Below the pieces are notes generated by a model. The model was given only the letters and a program-made list of their open reading frames with translations. It was not told where the DNA came from and did not search any database. Positions 1-4,865 of a stretch of DNA of 5,859 nucleotides are shown piece by piece; within the stretch, counting starts at the first letter, position 1, and every line of letters begins with the position of its first letter. The position numbers were made by a program, and so were the translations under genes. Source of the stretch: Hyphomicrobiales bacterium (GTDB lineage: Bacteria > Pseudomonadota > Alphaproteobacteria > Rhizobiales > GCA-2746425); the NCBI GenBank assembly GCA_002746425.1, contig NVXB01000056.1:21920-27778 (forward strand), read 5' to 3'.

Positions 1-1185
1 GGCATGGTAACGTCGGAATTTCGTGTGAATGAGATGGTGCCGGGCGATGCTATTCTGGAAGCTCTGAAAACTCTGCTCAATGGCTCGGAGCGAACAACAA
101 GAGTTGTTGCTGGCACGCCGGAATTTTCAAACGGTGAAGTCGCAGAAGTGGAGATTGTTCTGAATGAAGGTGCACTGCATGATGCCATGATCGTGCATTC
201 CTTCAATATTCTCAAATTATCCCTGATGATTTCGGTTATTACGGCTGCCTTGGTATTTTTGGCGCTGCGGGCATTGTTTGTTAGGCCTATTCGCCGTGTG
301 ACTCAAAATATGCTGCGTTTCGCCCAGGACCCTGAAGATGCAAGCCGCGTGATTGCGACGAGCGAGCGCAGCGATGAAATTGGTGTGGCACAAAACCAGC
401 TGTCGCACATGCAAAGTGAGCTGCAGCTTATGTTGGCTGAGAAGCGGACATTGGCGGATCTTGGGTTGGCTGTTTCCAAAATCAGCCATGATTTGCGTAA
501 TATTTTGGCAACCGCAGTTTTATTCTCCGATCGCTTGCAAACAATCGATGATCCCGCCGTGCAGCGTTTCGCGCCAAAACTTGTTCGCGCGCTGGACCGC
601 GCAATCGATTACTGCCAATCGACGCTGGCCTATGGGCGTGCCCGTGAGGCTGAACCCAGCATTCGCGTGGTGCAATTGCACACTCTGGTGGAAGAGGTTG
701 CCGAAGTGTTGGGACTTGATGAGCACGACAGTATTCAATTTCAAAACAAGGTGTCAGAGACAATTGTTGTTGATGCTGATCCCGATCAGCTGTTTCGAAT
801 CATTCTCAATCTGTGCAGAAACTCTGTGCAGGCGATGAAAGACAGCGGGGGAGGCACTACGGGCAGCATTGTGAACTCTCTTTCTATATCGGCCAGTCTC
901 GCTGATAATAGTTGTTCGATCACCGTATCTGACACAGGCCCAGGCATTGCAGATTCCCAAAAGGGCTTGCTGTTTAAGGCTTTTCAATCCCGCTCTGGAA
1001 TGGGTGGTACCGGCTTGGGCTTGGCCATTGCTTCAGAGCTGGTGCAGGCTCATGAGGGCACGCTGCAACTAGATGATTCTGCACAGGGTGCCAGTTTTAC
1101 AATTTGTCTGCCGCGGGCGCGTATTGTGGGGAATGCTGAACAAAAATTACACCTGATTCAGGATAAAGGTGAGAGCAGAGCTTAA
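1..1185 (+). CDS. Membrane sensor histidine kinase, 5'-truncated by window edge
   Basis: C-terminal part of a two-component sensor kinase that would autophosphorylate on histidine and pass the phosphate to a response regulator. Numbering from the first in-window ATG (position 4): a sensor remnant at about 1-65, one hydrophobic helix at about 68-91, then a HAMP-like linker starting at the VRPI motif (93-96) and running to about 145. The dimerisation H-box is KISHDLRNIL with H162 as the phospho-accepting histidine. The ATPase domain shows the N-box NLCRNSVQAM (N273), the G1 box DTGPGI (310-315) and the G2 box GGTGLGLAI (334-342). The codon before that ATG is an in-frame GGC, so the gene almost certainly starts upstream; the first membrane helix and most of the sensor domain are missing from view. 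A glycine-rich stretch (282-287) lies between the N and G1 boxes. No receiver domain or regulator gene follows; the next gene is a tRNA. The family is certain from the motifs, the signal sensed is unknown. Confidence 0.93.
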   Translation, partial: GMVTSEFRVNEMVPGDAILEALKTLLNGSERTTRVVAGTPEFSNGEVAEVEIVLNEGALHDAMIVHSFNILKLSLMISVITAALVFLALRALFVRPIRRVTQNMLRFAQDPEDASRVIATSERSDEIGVAQNQLSHMQSELQLMLAEKRTLADLGLAVSKISHDLRNILATAVLFSDRLQTIDDPAVQRFAPKLVRALDRAIDYCQSTLAYGRAREAEPSIRVVQLHTLVEEVAEVLGLDEHDSIQFQNKVSETIVVDADPDQLFRIILNLCRNSVQAMKDSGGGTTGSIVNSLSISASLADNSCSITVSDTGPGIADSQKGLLFKAFQSRSGMGGTGLGLAIASELVQAHEGTLQLDDSAQGASFTICLPRARIVGNAEQKLHLIQDKGESRA

Positions 1186-1224
1186 GTCTAAGGCGGGGCA
1201 GAAAAATTCTGGATGATACCCCGG

Positions 1225-1240
1225 AATTGCACTTGCAATT
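1225..1240. repeat. Short perfect inverted repeat after the kinase gene
   Basis: AATTGC and GCAATT form a perfect 6-base inverted repeat around a 4-base loop, 40 bases past the kinase stop codon. It is followed by GTTTAGTCTT rather than a clean T-run, and the stem has only two G-C pairs. It could be a weak transcription end signal or an operator near the tRNA promoter. The symmetry is seen directly; any role is a guess. Confidence 0.3.
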
Positions 1241-1261
1241 GTTTAGTCTTGGCATTAGGGA
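1233..1261 (+). promoter_or_regulatory. Possible promoter of the tRNA-Arg gene (weak)
   Basis: TTGCAA at 1233-1238 could serve as a -35 element, followed after 17 bases by TAGGGA at 1256-1261 as a poor -10 element. This would place the RNA start near 1268, giving a leader of about 34 bases before the mature tRNA. The -10 match is poor and the -35 overlaps the right arm of the inverted repeat at 1225-1240. The tRNA needs a promoter somewhere in this gap unless it is read through from the kinase gene. Confidence 0.2.
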
Positions 1262-1274
1262 TACGCACCGTTCA

Positions 1275-1288
1275 GCCATTTCGATGGC
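1275..1288 (+). other. Hairpin with TTCG tetraloop in the tRNA leader
   Basis: GCCAT and ATGGC pair perfectly around the tetraloop TTCG, ending 13 bases before the mature tRNA 5' end. In RNA this would be a 5-pair stem capped by UUCG, a stable class of loop, although here it is closed by U-A rather than the most stable C-G. It could be a landmark in the precursor for 5' processing, or chance. Confidence 0.3.
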
Positions 1289-1301
1289 GACAATGGAATT
1301 A

Positions 1302-1378
1302 GCACCGGTAGCTCAGCTGGATAGAGCACCAGACTACGAATCTGGGGGCCGAGGGTTCGAATCCTTCCCGGTGCACCA
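1302..1378 (+). tRNA. tRNA-Arg, anticodon ACG
   Basis: Complete cloverleaf of 77 bases with CCA encoded. The acceptor stem GCACCGG (1302-1308) pairs perfectly with CCGGTGC (1368-1374), followed by discriminator A and CCA (1376-1378). The D stem is GCTC/GAGC (1311-1314 with 1324-1327). The anticodon stem CCAGA/TCTGG (1329-1333 with 1341-1345) encloses the loop CTACGAA, with anticodon ACG at 1336-1338. The variable loop is GGGCC. The T stem GAGGG/CCTTC (1351-1355 with 1363-1367, one G-U pair) carries the loop TTCGAAT. In bacteria the A of an ACG anticodon is normally deaminated to inosine by TadA, so this tRNA would read CGU, CGC and CGA arginine codons. It stands alone, between the kinase gene and the aldolase gene. 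Confidence 0.97.
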
Positions 1379-1402
1379 TTTCTTTTTCAGGAAATGGACA
1401 CC
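1370..1402 (+). other. Hairpin overlapping the tRNA 3' end
   Basis: GGTG-CA-CCATTTC (1370-1382) can pair with GAAATGG-A-CACC (1391-1402), giving 7 plus 4 base pairs with a small internal loop and an 8-base apical loop. The fold uses the tRNA CCA and part of its acceptor stem, so it would compete with tRNA folding. It is followed by TCTCCTGTT rather than a proper T-run, so it is a poor intrinsic terminator. It may affect 3' processing of the precursor. Confidence 0.35.
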
Positions 1403-1419
1403 TCTCCTGTTAAAAAGTA

Positions 1420-1438
1420 GTTCGAATTTTGTTCGAAC
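1420..1438. repeat. Inverted repeat GTTCGAA/TTCGAAC
   Basis: GTTCGAA (1420-1426) and TTCGAAC (1432-1438) form a perfect 7-pair stem around the loop TTTTG. Each arm contains TTCGAA, which is itself palindromic and matches the tRNA T-loop word. No T-run follows. It lies about 90 bases upstream of the aldolase start and may be an operator, or a by-product of tRNA-derived repeats. Confidence 0.35.
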
Positions 1439-1526
1439 GGTGCACCATTTCTCCCACATAATTTCCAGCACATATTTGGGTACCGCACGTATTTAGTCGT
1501 TACGTGTGAAGAGTTTGCGAGAAATT

Positions 1527-2294
1527 ATGGAAACGCGACAGAATATTTTCAAACAACGTCTGCTTGCAGGTGAAACGCTCATCGGTATTTGGAGCACATT
1601 GTGTAATCCCGTTGCATCCGAAGCGCTTGCCGATTGCGGGTTTGACTGGATGCTGATTGATACAGAGCATTCGCCGATTGAGGTTTCGCAGGTCATGCCA
1701 TTGCTGCAGGCTGCAGCAACCGGCGGTGCAGCATCTTTGGTGCGCCCGGCGTGGAATGATAAAATTCTGATCAAACGACTACTCGATATTGGAGCGCAAA
1801 CCATTCTTGTGCCCTTTGTGGAAAACGCAGAAGAGGCACAGGCAGCTGTTTCAGCCACGAGGTATCCACCCCACGGCATTCGCGGTGTGGCAGGTACCAC
1901 TCGGTCCGGCCGTTACGGGATGGCGAGCGATTATTTTCAACGCGCCAATGACGAAGTGTGCGTGCTGGTGCAGATTGAAACCGCGACCGCATTGGCCAAT
2001 CTGGAAGCCATCGCTGGTGTAGAGGGTGTTGATGGCGTGTTTATCGGCCCTGCAGACTTGGCAGCCTCACTGGGGTATTTGGGTAATCCTGGCCACGAAG
2101 TGGTGCAGGACGCTCTCAAAGACGCTGTGCAGAGGCTGACCAAAATTGGTAAGCCTGCGGGCATTCTAGCCGCTAATGCGGATACGGCAAAAACCTATGT
2201 TGCTATGGGCTTTCAGTTTGTTGCCGCTGGCCTAGATCTTGGTTTGTTGGTCAAAGCTGCCAACAACTTGTCGGCAGCGATGAAGAGCGAGTGA
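1527..2294 (+). CDS. HpcH/HpaI-family class II aldolase (2-keto-3-deoxy acid aldolase type)
   Basis: Cytoplasmic, metal-dependent TIM-barrel aldolase of 255 residues, the usual length of the family. Such enzymes reversibly cleave 2-keto-3-deoxy acids, such as 4-hydroxy-2-oxoheptanedioate or 2-dehydro-3-deoxyglucarate, to pyruvate plus an aldehyde. Family landmarks in order: DTEHSP with catalytic-type H48, LVRP with pyruvate-binding-type R73, RYPPHGIRG (112-120), QIET with metal ligand E151, and GPADLA with metal ligand D177. These match the His, Arg, Glu and Asp residues known in E. coli HpaI. ATG at 1527 is preferred because the protein then begins METRQNIFKQRLLAGE, as relatives do, with a weak GAGA ribosome site just upstream. 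An in-frame GTG at 1506 would add seven residues but has no visible ribosome site. The true substrate cannot be read from sequence; GarL-like and pentonate-derived substrates are both possible. It converges on an FAH-family gene 15 bases away. Confidence 0.9.
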   Translation: METRQNIFKQRLLAGETLIGIWSTLCNPVASEALADCGFDWMLIDTEHSPIEVSQVMPLLQAAATGGAASLVRPAWNDKILIKRLLDIGAQTILVPFVENAEEAQAAVSATRYPPHGIRGVAGTTRSGRYGMASDYFQRANDEVCVLVQIETATALANLEAIAGVEGVDGVFIGPADLAASLGYLGNPGHEVVQDALKDAVQRLTKIGKPAGILAANADTAKTYVAMGFQFVAAGLDLGLLVKAANNLSAAMKSE

Positions 2295-2309
2295 GTTAGG
2301 ACGGGCGTA

Positions 2310-3452
2310 TTAGCTCGTTGCCAATAGGCCGCGCTTAGCAAGGTTTCTCATCAAAGATGAAGCACCAAATGTCCATTGCGGACATTCAGTGGATAGATTG
2401 ACGCGGTTCACAAGTTGCCCAAGCTCAGGGCAGGAAATGGTGACAACATCACCGATTTTGTGGGTGAAACCTTCTCCAGGGTGATCCCGGTCCTGTGTGG
2501 GCGCAAACAAAGTGCCAAGAAACAACACAAGTCCATCAGGATATTGATGATGTCTGCCAAGGGTTTGCGAGACCAAATCTTTTGGGTCGCGGCTGATTTG
2601 GGACATCGATGATGAACCTTTGAGCTTAAAGCCGTCAGTTCCCTCTACGGTCAGTGTCAGTTCGGCGTTGCGAACGTGATCCAAAGAGAATGTTTCGTCA
2701 AACAATCGAATCATAGGGCCGATGGAACAGGAAGCGTTGTTGTCTTTAGCTTTGGATAGTAACAGCGCAGAGCGGCCCTCAATATCGCGCAAATTGACAT
2801 CATTGCCCAAGGTAGCCCCCACAATCTGGCCGCGCGAGTTCACCGCCAACACGACTTCAGGCTCTGGATTATTCCATCGGGAAATGGGGTGCAGGCCAAC
2901 CTCATCACCAAAACCAACAGATGACAACACCTGAGCCTTGGAAAAGACTTCTGCATCGGGCCCGATACCCACTTCCAGATATTGCGACCAAAGGCCTTCC
3001 GCGATGAGTGCGGCTTTAACTTCAGCGGCCTTTTCAGAACCCGCTACAATATTGACCAAGCTGTCGCCAATGGCAGCGCCAACGCGGGCGCGGATATCGG
3101 CAGCACGGCTTGGGTCACCGGCAGCTTGTTCTTCAATCACCCGTTCAACCATGGAGCCTGCAAAGGTAACACCGCAGGCTTTCACGGATTGTAGATCGCA
3201 GGGGGCAAGCAATTTTATGCTGACACCAATATCAGATATTGGCCCTAAATCTGTGCCTGCGGCTTTACGCACATATGTTGCAGGATCATCTAGTTCCAGA
3301 ATATCTCGCGTCGTTGGCGCTTCAAGTGATGTGATGTCGACAACGCGAGCATCGCGCAGGGTCACAACAGCGGGGCCTATATTGGGCAGTTCAACCCTGC
3401 CAAGCCAAAGGCCATTCAGATCGAGAGCTGGTTGATGTGCATTTTGTGTCAT
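2310..3452 (-). CDS. Fumarylacetoacetate hydrolase (FAH) family protein, possible 2-keto-3-deoxy sugar acid dehydratase
   Basis: Cytoplasmic protein of 380 residues whose C-terminal half carries the FAH fold. Visible landmarks: SRWNNPEPEVVL with putative metal ligands E197 and E199, GNDVNLRD with D218, the segment SALLLSKAKDNNASCSIGP with K235 in the place of the family's catalytic lysine, and LGTLFAPTQDRDHPGEGFTHKIGD near the end. The N-terminal 90 or so residues precede KACGVTFAGSM. The length of about 380 fits the longer FAH subgroup that includes 2-keto-3-deoxy-pentonate dehydratases of the Caulobacter XylX type, rather than the short FAHD1 type. That assignment is inference. ATG at 3452 has a weak GGA ribosome site upstream. 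A CTTGAC-type promoter is visible in front, though readthrough from the membrane-protein gene 72 bases upstream is possible. A neighbouring HpcH/HpaI aldolase supports a sugar-acid role but lies on the opposite strand. Confidence 0.87.
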   Translation of the reverse strand: MTQNAHQPALDLNGLWLGRVELPNIGPAVVTLRDARVVDITSLEAPTTRDILELDDPATYVRKAAGTDLGPISDIGVSIKLLAPCDLQSVKACGVTFAGSMVERVIEEQAAGDPSRAADIRARVGAAIGDSLVNIVAGSEKAAEVKAALIAEGLWSQYLEVGIGPDAEVFSKAQVLSSVGFGDEVGLHPISRWNNPEPEVVLAVNSRGQIVGATLGNDVNLRDIEGRSALLLSKAKDNNASCSIGPMIRLFDETFSLDHVRNAELTLTVEGTDGFKLKGSSSMSQISRDPKDLVSQTLGRHHQYPDGLVLFLGTLFAPTQDRDHPGEGFTHKIGDVVTISCPELGQLVNRVNLSTECPQWTFGASSLMRNLAKRGLLATS

Positions 3453-3486
3453 TTTGGATTCCGAACCCTGGTTACTGTTGTTAGGT

Positions 3487-3516
3487 AAAATATTTATCTG
3501 ATTTTCAACAAGTCAA
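3487..3516 (-). promoter_or_regulatory. Candidate promoter of the FAH-family gene
   Basis: Read on the minus strand, CTTGACT places TTGACT at 3516-3511, a good -35 box of the alphaproteobacterial CTTGAC type. An 18-base spacer leads to TATTTT at 3492-3487 as a -10 box (four of six consensus bases). RNA would start near 3480, leaving a leader of about 28 bases before ATG at 3452. The -35 is good; the -10 is mediocre and alternative spacings exist. Confidence 0.45.
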
Positions 3517-3524
3517 GACTGCGT

Positions 3525-3989
3525 TCAATTTATCACTGCCGCAGTCCAATCTAGAAATGATTTTGTATATAAAAACATCGCGATTATCCAGATTGCCAGC
3601 GCAGTTATTGCGCCATTACGCGAAGATTTACTGATGGCTGCTTCTGCAGCCTCGTCCTCACTGCTAGCCGTTTTAACTTTTTGGCTTTGGCGAATAACGT
3701 ATAGTCCCTGATGAAAAACCATAAAGGTAAGTGGGACCAGAACAAGAAAACTGGCCGCAACAAGCGCCGCGCCGCTGATGAAGGTCAATACGCCGCCAAC
3801 CAGCAACCAGTGATCTCTGCCAAGATCGATAACTGGATTGTCGGTTGCGTCGAAACCGCTCTCTATGTGCAAAAATGCCCGATCAATTAATGAAGAGAAG
3901 CGAGCGTTTTTAATGACAATTATGCCACCAATTATCCATAATAACCCAAACAGGCGTAATATCGTTATGAGTACTAATTCAATCGTCAT
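3525..3989 (-). CDS. Unrecognised small integral membrane protein
   Basis: Protein of 154 residues that I cannot assign to a named family. It has about four hydrophobic helices: roughly 3-26, 60-79, 81-98 and 126-142. Between the first and second is a polar loop (28-60) with the sequence NPVIDLGRDHWLLVGG, whose D, GRD and W pattern looks conserved in style. Between the third and fourth is a charged segment with Lys at 104 and 106 and an acidic run, SSEDEAAEAA (109-118). No catalytic motif is apparent. ATG at 3989 starts the protein right at its first helix; no strong ribosome site is visible upstream. It is divergent from the TTG-started gene at 4112 and sits 72 bases ahead of the FAH-family gene on the same strand, so the two could share a transcript. 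Even codon use without stops and a coherent membrane pattern support a real gene. Confidence 0.8.
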   Translation of the reverse strand: MTIELVLITILRLFGLLWIIGGIIVIKNARFSSLIDRAFLHIESGFDATDNPVIDLGRDHWLLVGGVLTFISGAALVAASFLVLVPLTFMVFHQGLYVIRQSQKVKTASSEDEAAEAAISKSSRNGAITALAIWIIAMFLYTKSFLDWTAAVIN

Positions 3990-4044
3990 CAGAGTTTTTC
4001 ATAAATTGAGGCCTTTAGTTTAACCCAATCACCCGCTGGCTCAA

Positions 4045-4072
4045 ATCATGCAAATTCTGTATTTGATATCAA
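4045..4072 (-). promoter_or_regulatory. Candidate promoter of the small membrane protein gene
   Basis: On the minus strand TTGATA (4072-4067) matches the -35 consensus at five of six bases. After 16 bases, CATGAT (4050-4045) matches the -10 at four of six. RNA would start near 4038, giving a leader of about 50 bases before the ATG at 3989. The -35 box is half of the palindrome at 4063-4072. Confidence 0.35.
4063..4072. promoter_or_regulatory. Palindrome TTGATATCAA in a divergent intergenic region
   Basis: Perfect 10-base palindrome lying between two divergent genes (starts at 3989 minus and 4112 plus). Each half reads TTGATA, which resembles a -35 box on both strands. It could therefore be a shared -35 element or a regulator binding site. 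On the plus strand the base run 17 positions later (TCATCT) is a poor -10, so only the minus direction gives a fair promoter. Confidence 0.3.
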
Positions 4073-4099
4073 GTAACAATAGCCGTCATCTGAAAAGGC

Positions 4100-4114
4100 A
4101 GGAATGAGAACTTG
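4100..4114 (+). promoter_or_regulatory. Ribosome binding site that selects a TTG start
   Basis: AGGA at 4100-4103 sits 8 bases before TTG at 4112-4114, a good Shine-Dalgarno distance. The overlapping ATG at 4104-4106 reads ATG AGA ACT and then TGA at 4113-4115, so it opens only a three-codon frame. That stop overlaps the last two bases of the TTG start. Confidence 0.55.
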
Positions 4115-4696
4115 ACGAAGCCCGATATTAAATCACCCCTTTGCTATGTCTACAGATCAGGCGCATTTTCTGCCGAGGCCGAATACTCGATCACATCAGA
4201 AGGGATTGTGAAAAATCAGGGGCAACAGCCAGTTCAAAAGATGTGCTGGGTGGATGTTATGGAAGTTCGCTATGAACCTTTCAGAAATGCCCAAGGCAAA
4301 GCAACTTTTCATCTTCGGTTGATAGATAAAAACAACGATACGATGACCATACAGAGCACGAGCTGGGTTGGAGTTACGCGGGTAAAAGATCAGCATCACG
4401 ACTTCCGCCAATTTATAAGCACGCTCCATCAGTATTTGACGGCTAATCAAAACGGTATCCAGTTCTTAATCGGATATCGCCGCAGCTATGTTTGGGCCAT
4501 GCGCGTTGTTCTCGCGCTTTTGGTTGGGGTTTCTATCGCTGCTTTGGTCGTTCTCGTGATCAATGAGGCTTATGAAGGGATTTTTGTGGTCAGCGCACTA
4601 TGCTTGGCGGCGATATGGAGAAGTGTCCGGTTTTTCCAAATAAAACCGCCAAAATCCTACGATCCAGAAACAATGATCATTCCAAACATTGATTGA
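4112..4696 (+). CDS. Unrecognised protein with soluble N-terminal domain and two membrane helices, TTG start
   Basis: Protein of 194 residues. Residues 1-120 are polar and mixed alpha/beta, with alternating strands around CYVYRSGAFSAEAEYSITSEG, the motif CWVDVMEVRYEPFRN (45-59), FHLRLIDKNNDTMTIQSTSW (66-85), and then a helix DFRQFISTLHQYL (97-109). Two hydrophobic helices follow at about 127-150 and 154-171, with a short polar tail. The layout of strands, W-x-D-V-x-x-V-R and a final amphipathic helix resembles a bacterial PH-like domain on a membrane anchor, but this is inference and I cannot name a family. The start is TTG at 4112 because AGGA (4100-4103) lies 8 bases upstream and no in-frame ATG exists nearby; the ATG at 4104 hits a stop after three codons. 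The gene is divergent from the membrane protein at 3525-3989. Confidence 0.8.
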   Translation: MTKPDIKSPLCYVYRSGAFSAEAEYSITSEGIVKNQGQQPVQKMCWVDVMEVRYEPFRNAQGKATFHLRLIDKNNDTMTIQSTSWVGVTRVKDQHHDFRQFISTLHQYLTANQNGIQFLIGYRRSYVWAMRVVLALLVGVSIAALVVLVINEAYEGIFVVSALCLAAIWRSVRFFQIKPPKSYDPETMIIPNID

Positions 4697-4763
4697 ATTC
4701 ATACTGTCTGCAATCGGAAGTGAATAAAATATCACGCTAGGGAAATCTAACTGTTATTTTTAG

Positions 4764-4791
4764 TTGCAGGTAGAAATTAGCACGTTAAAAT
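4764..4791 (+). promoter_or_regulatory. Possible promoter of the caspase-family gene (weak)
   Basis: TAAAAT at 4786-4791 matches a -10 box at five of six bases. TTGCAG at 4764-4769, 16 bases upstream, gives only three of six for a -35. RNA would start near 4798, leaving a leader of roughly 70 bases. A small inverted repeat TTACA/TGTAA (4791-4795 with 4801-4805) overlaps the expected start site. The rest of the 169-base gap after the 4112-4696 gene shows no clear terminator. Confidence 0.25.
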
Positions 4792-4865
4792 TACACCAGT
4801 TGTAAAAGTAGCTGAGAAGAAAGTGGCCTCCTTGCTTTACCTTCTCCAAGTCCTGGATTGGTTTA

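Larger units (their letters stand above)
1369..1452 (+). repeat. Partial copies of the tRNA 3' end, direct and inverted
   Basis: The 15 bases CGGTGCACCATTTCT that end the tRNA and its flank (1369-1383) recur exactly at 1438-1452. The T-loop word GTTCGAAT (1355-1362) recurs at 1420-1427. The downstream copy therefore keeps the T-loop word, the acceptor 3' strand, CCA and the flank in the right order, but with the bases between them changed. Between the two copies, GAAATGGACACC (1391-1402) is an imperfect inverted copy of the same end: GAAATGG pairs with CCATTTC and CACC with GGTG. This may be a relic of tRNA duplication or of integration at the tRNA 3' end; no integrase gene is present in the window. 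Confidence 0.7.

Noticed and set aside
353..838. Plus-strand open frame of 161 codons inside the kinase gene
   Set aside because: It is a frame-shifted reading of the histidine kinase, rich in Cys and Trp with no domain, while the kinase frame carries all expected motifs.
1376..1411. Intrinsic terminator for the tRNA
   Set aside because: A hairpin is present, but it consumes the CCA end and is followed by TCTCCTGTT rather than a T-run.
1227..1496. Plus-strand open frame running through the tRNA
   Set aside because: Its middle (VAQLDRAPDYESGGRGFESFP) is the well-known false translation of a tRNA gene, so it is not a protein.
2295..2309. Possible bidirectional terminator between the convergent aldolase and FAH genes
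   Set aside because: The 15-base gap and flanks contain no convincing G-C stem with T-runs.
2938..3435. Plus-strand open frame of 165 codons inside the FAH-family gene
   Set aside because: It is serine- and arginine-rich with no recognisable domain and lies wholly antisense to a clear FAH-family enzyme, so it is a shadow frame.
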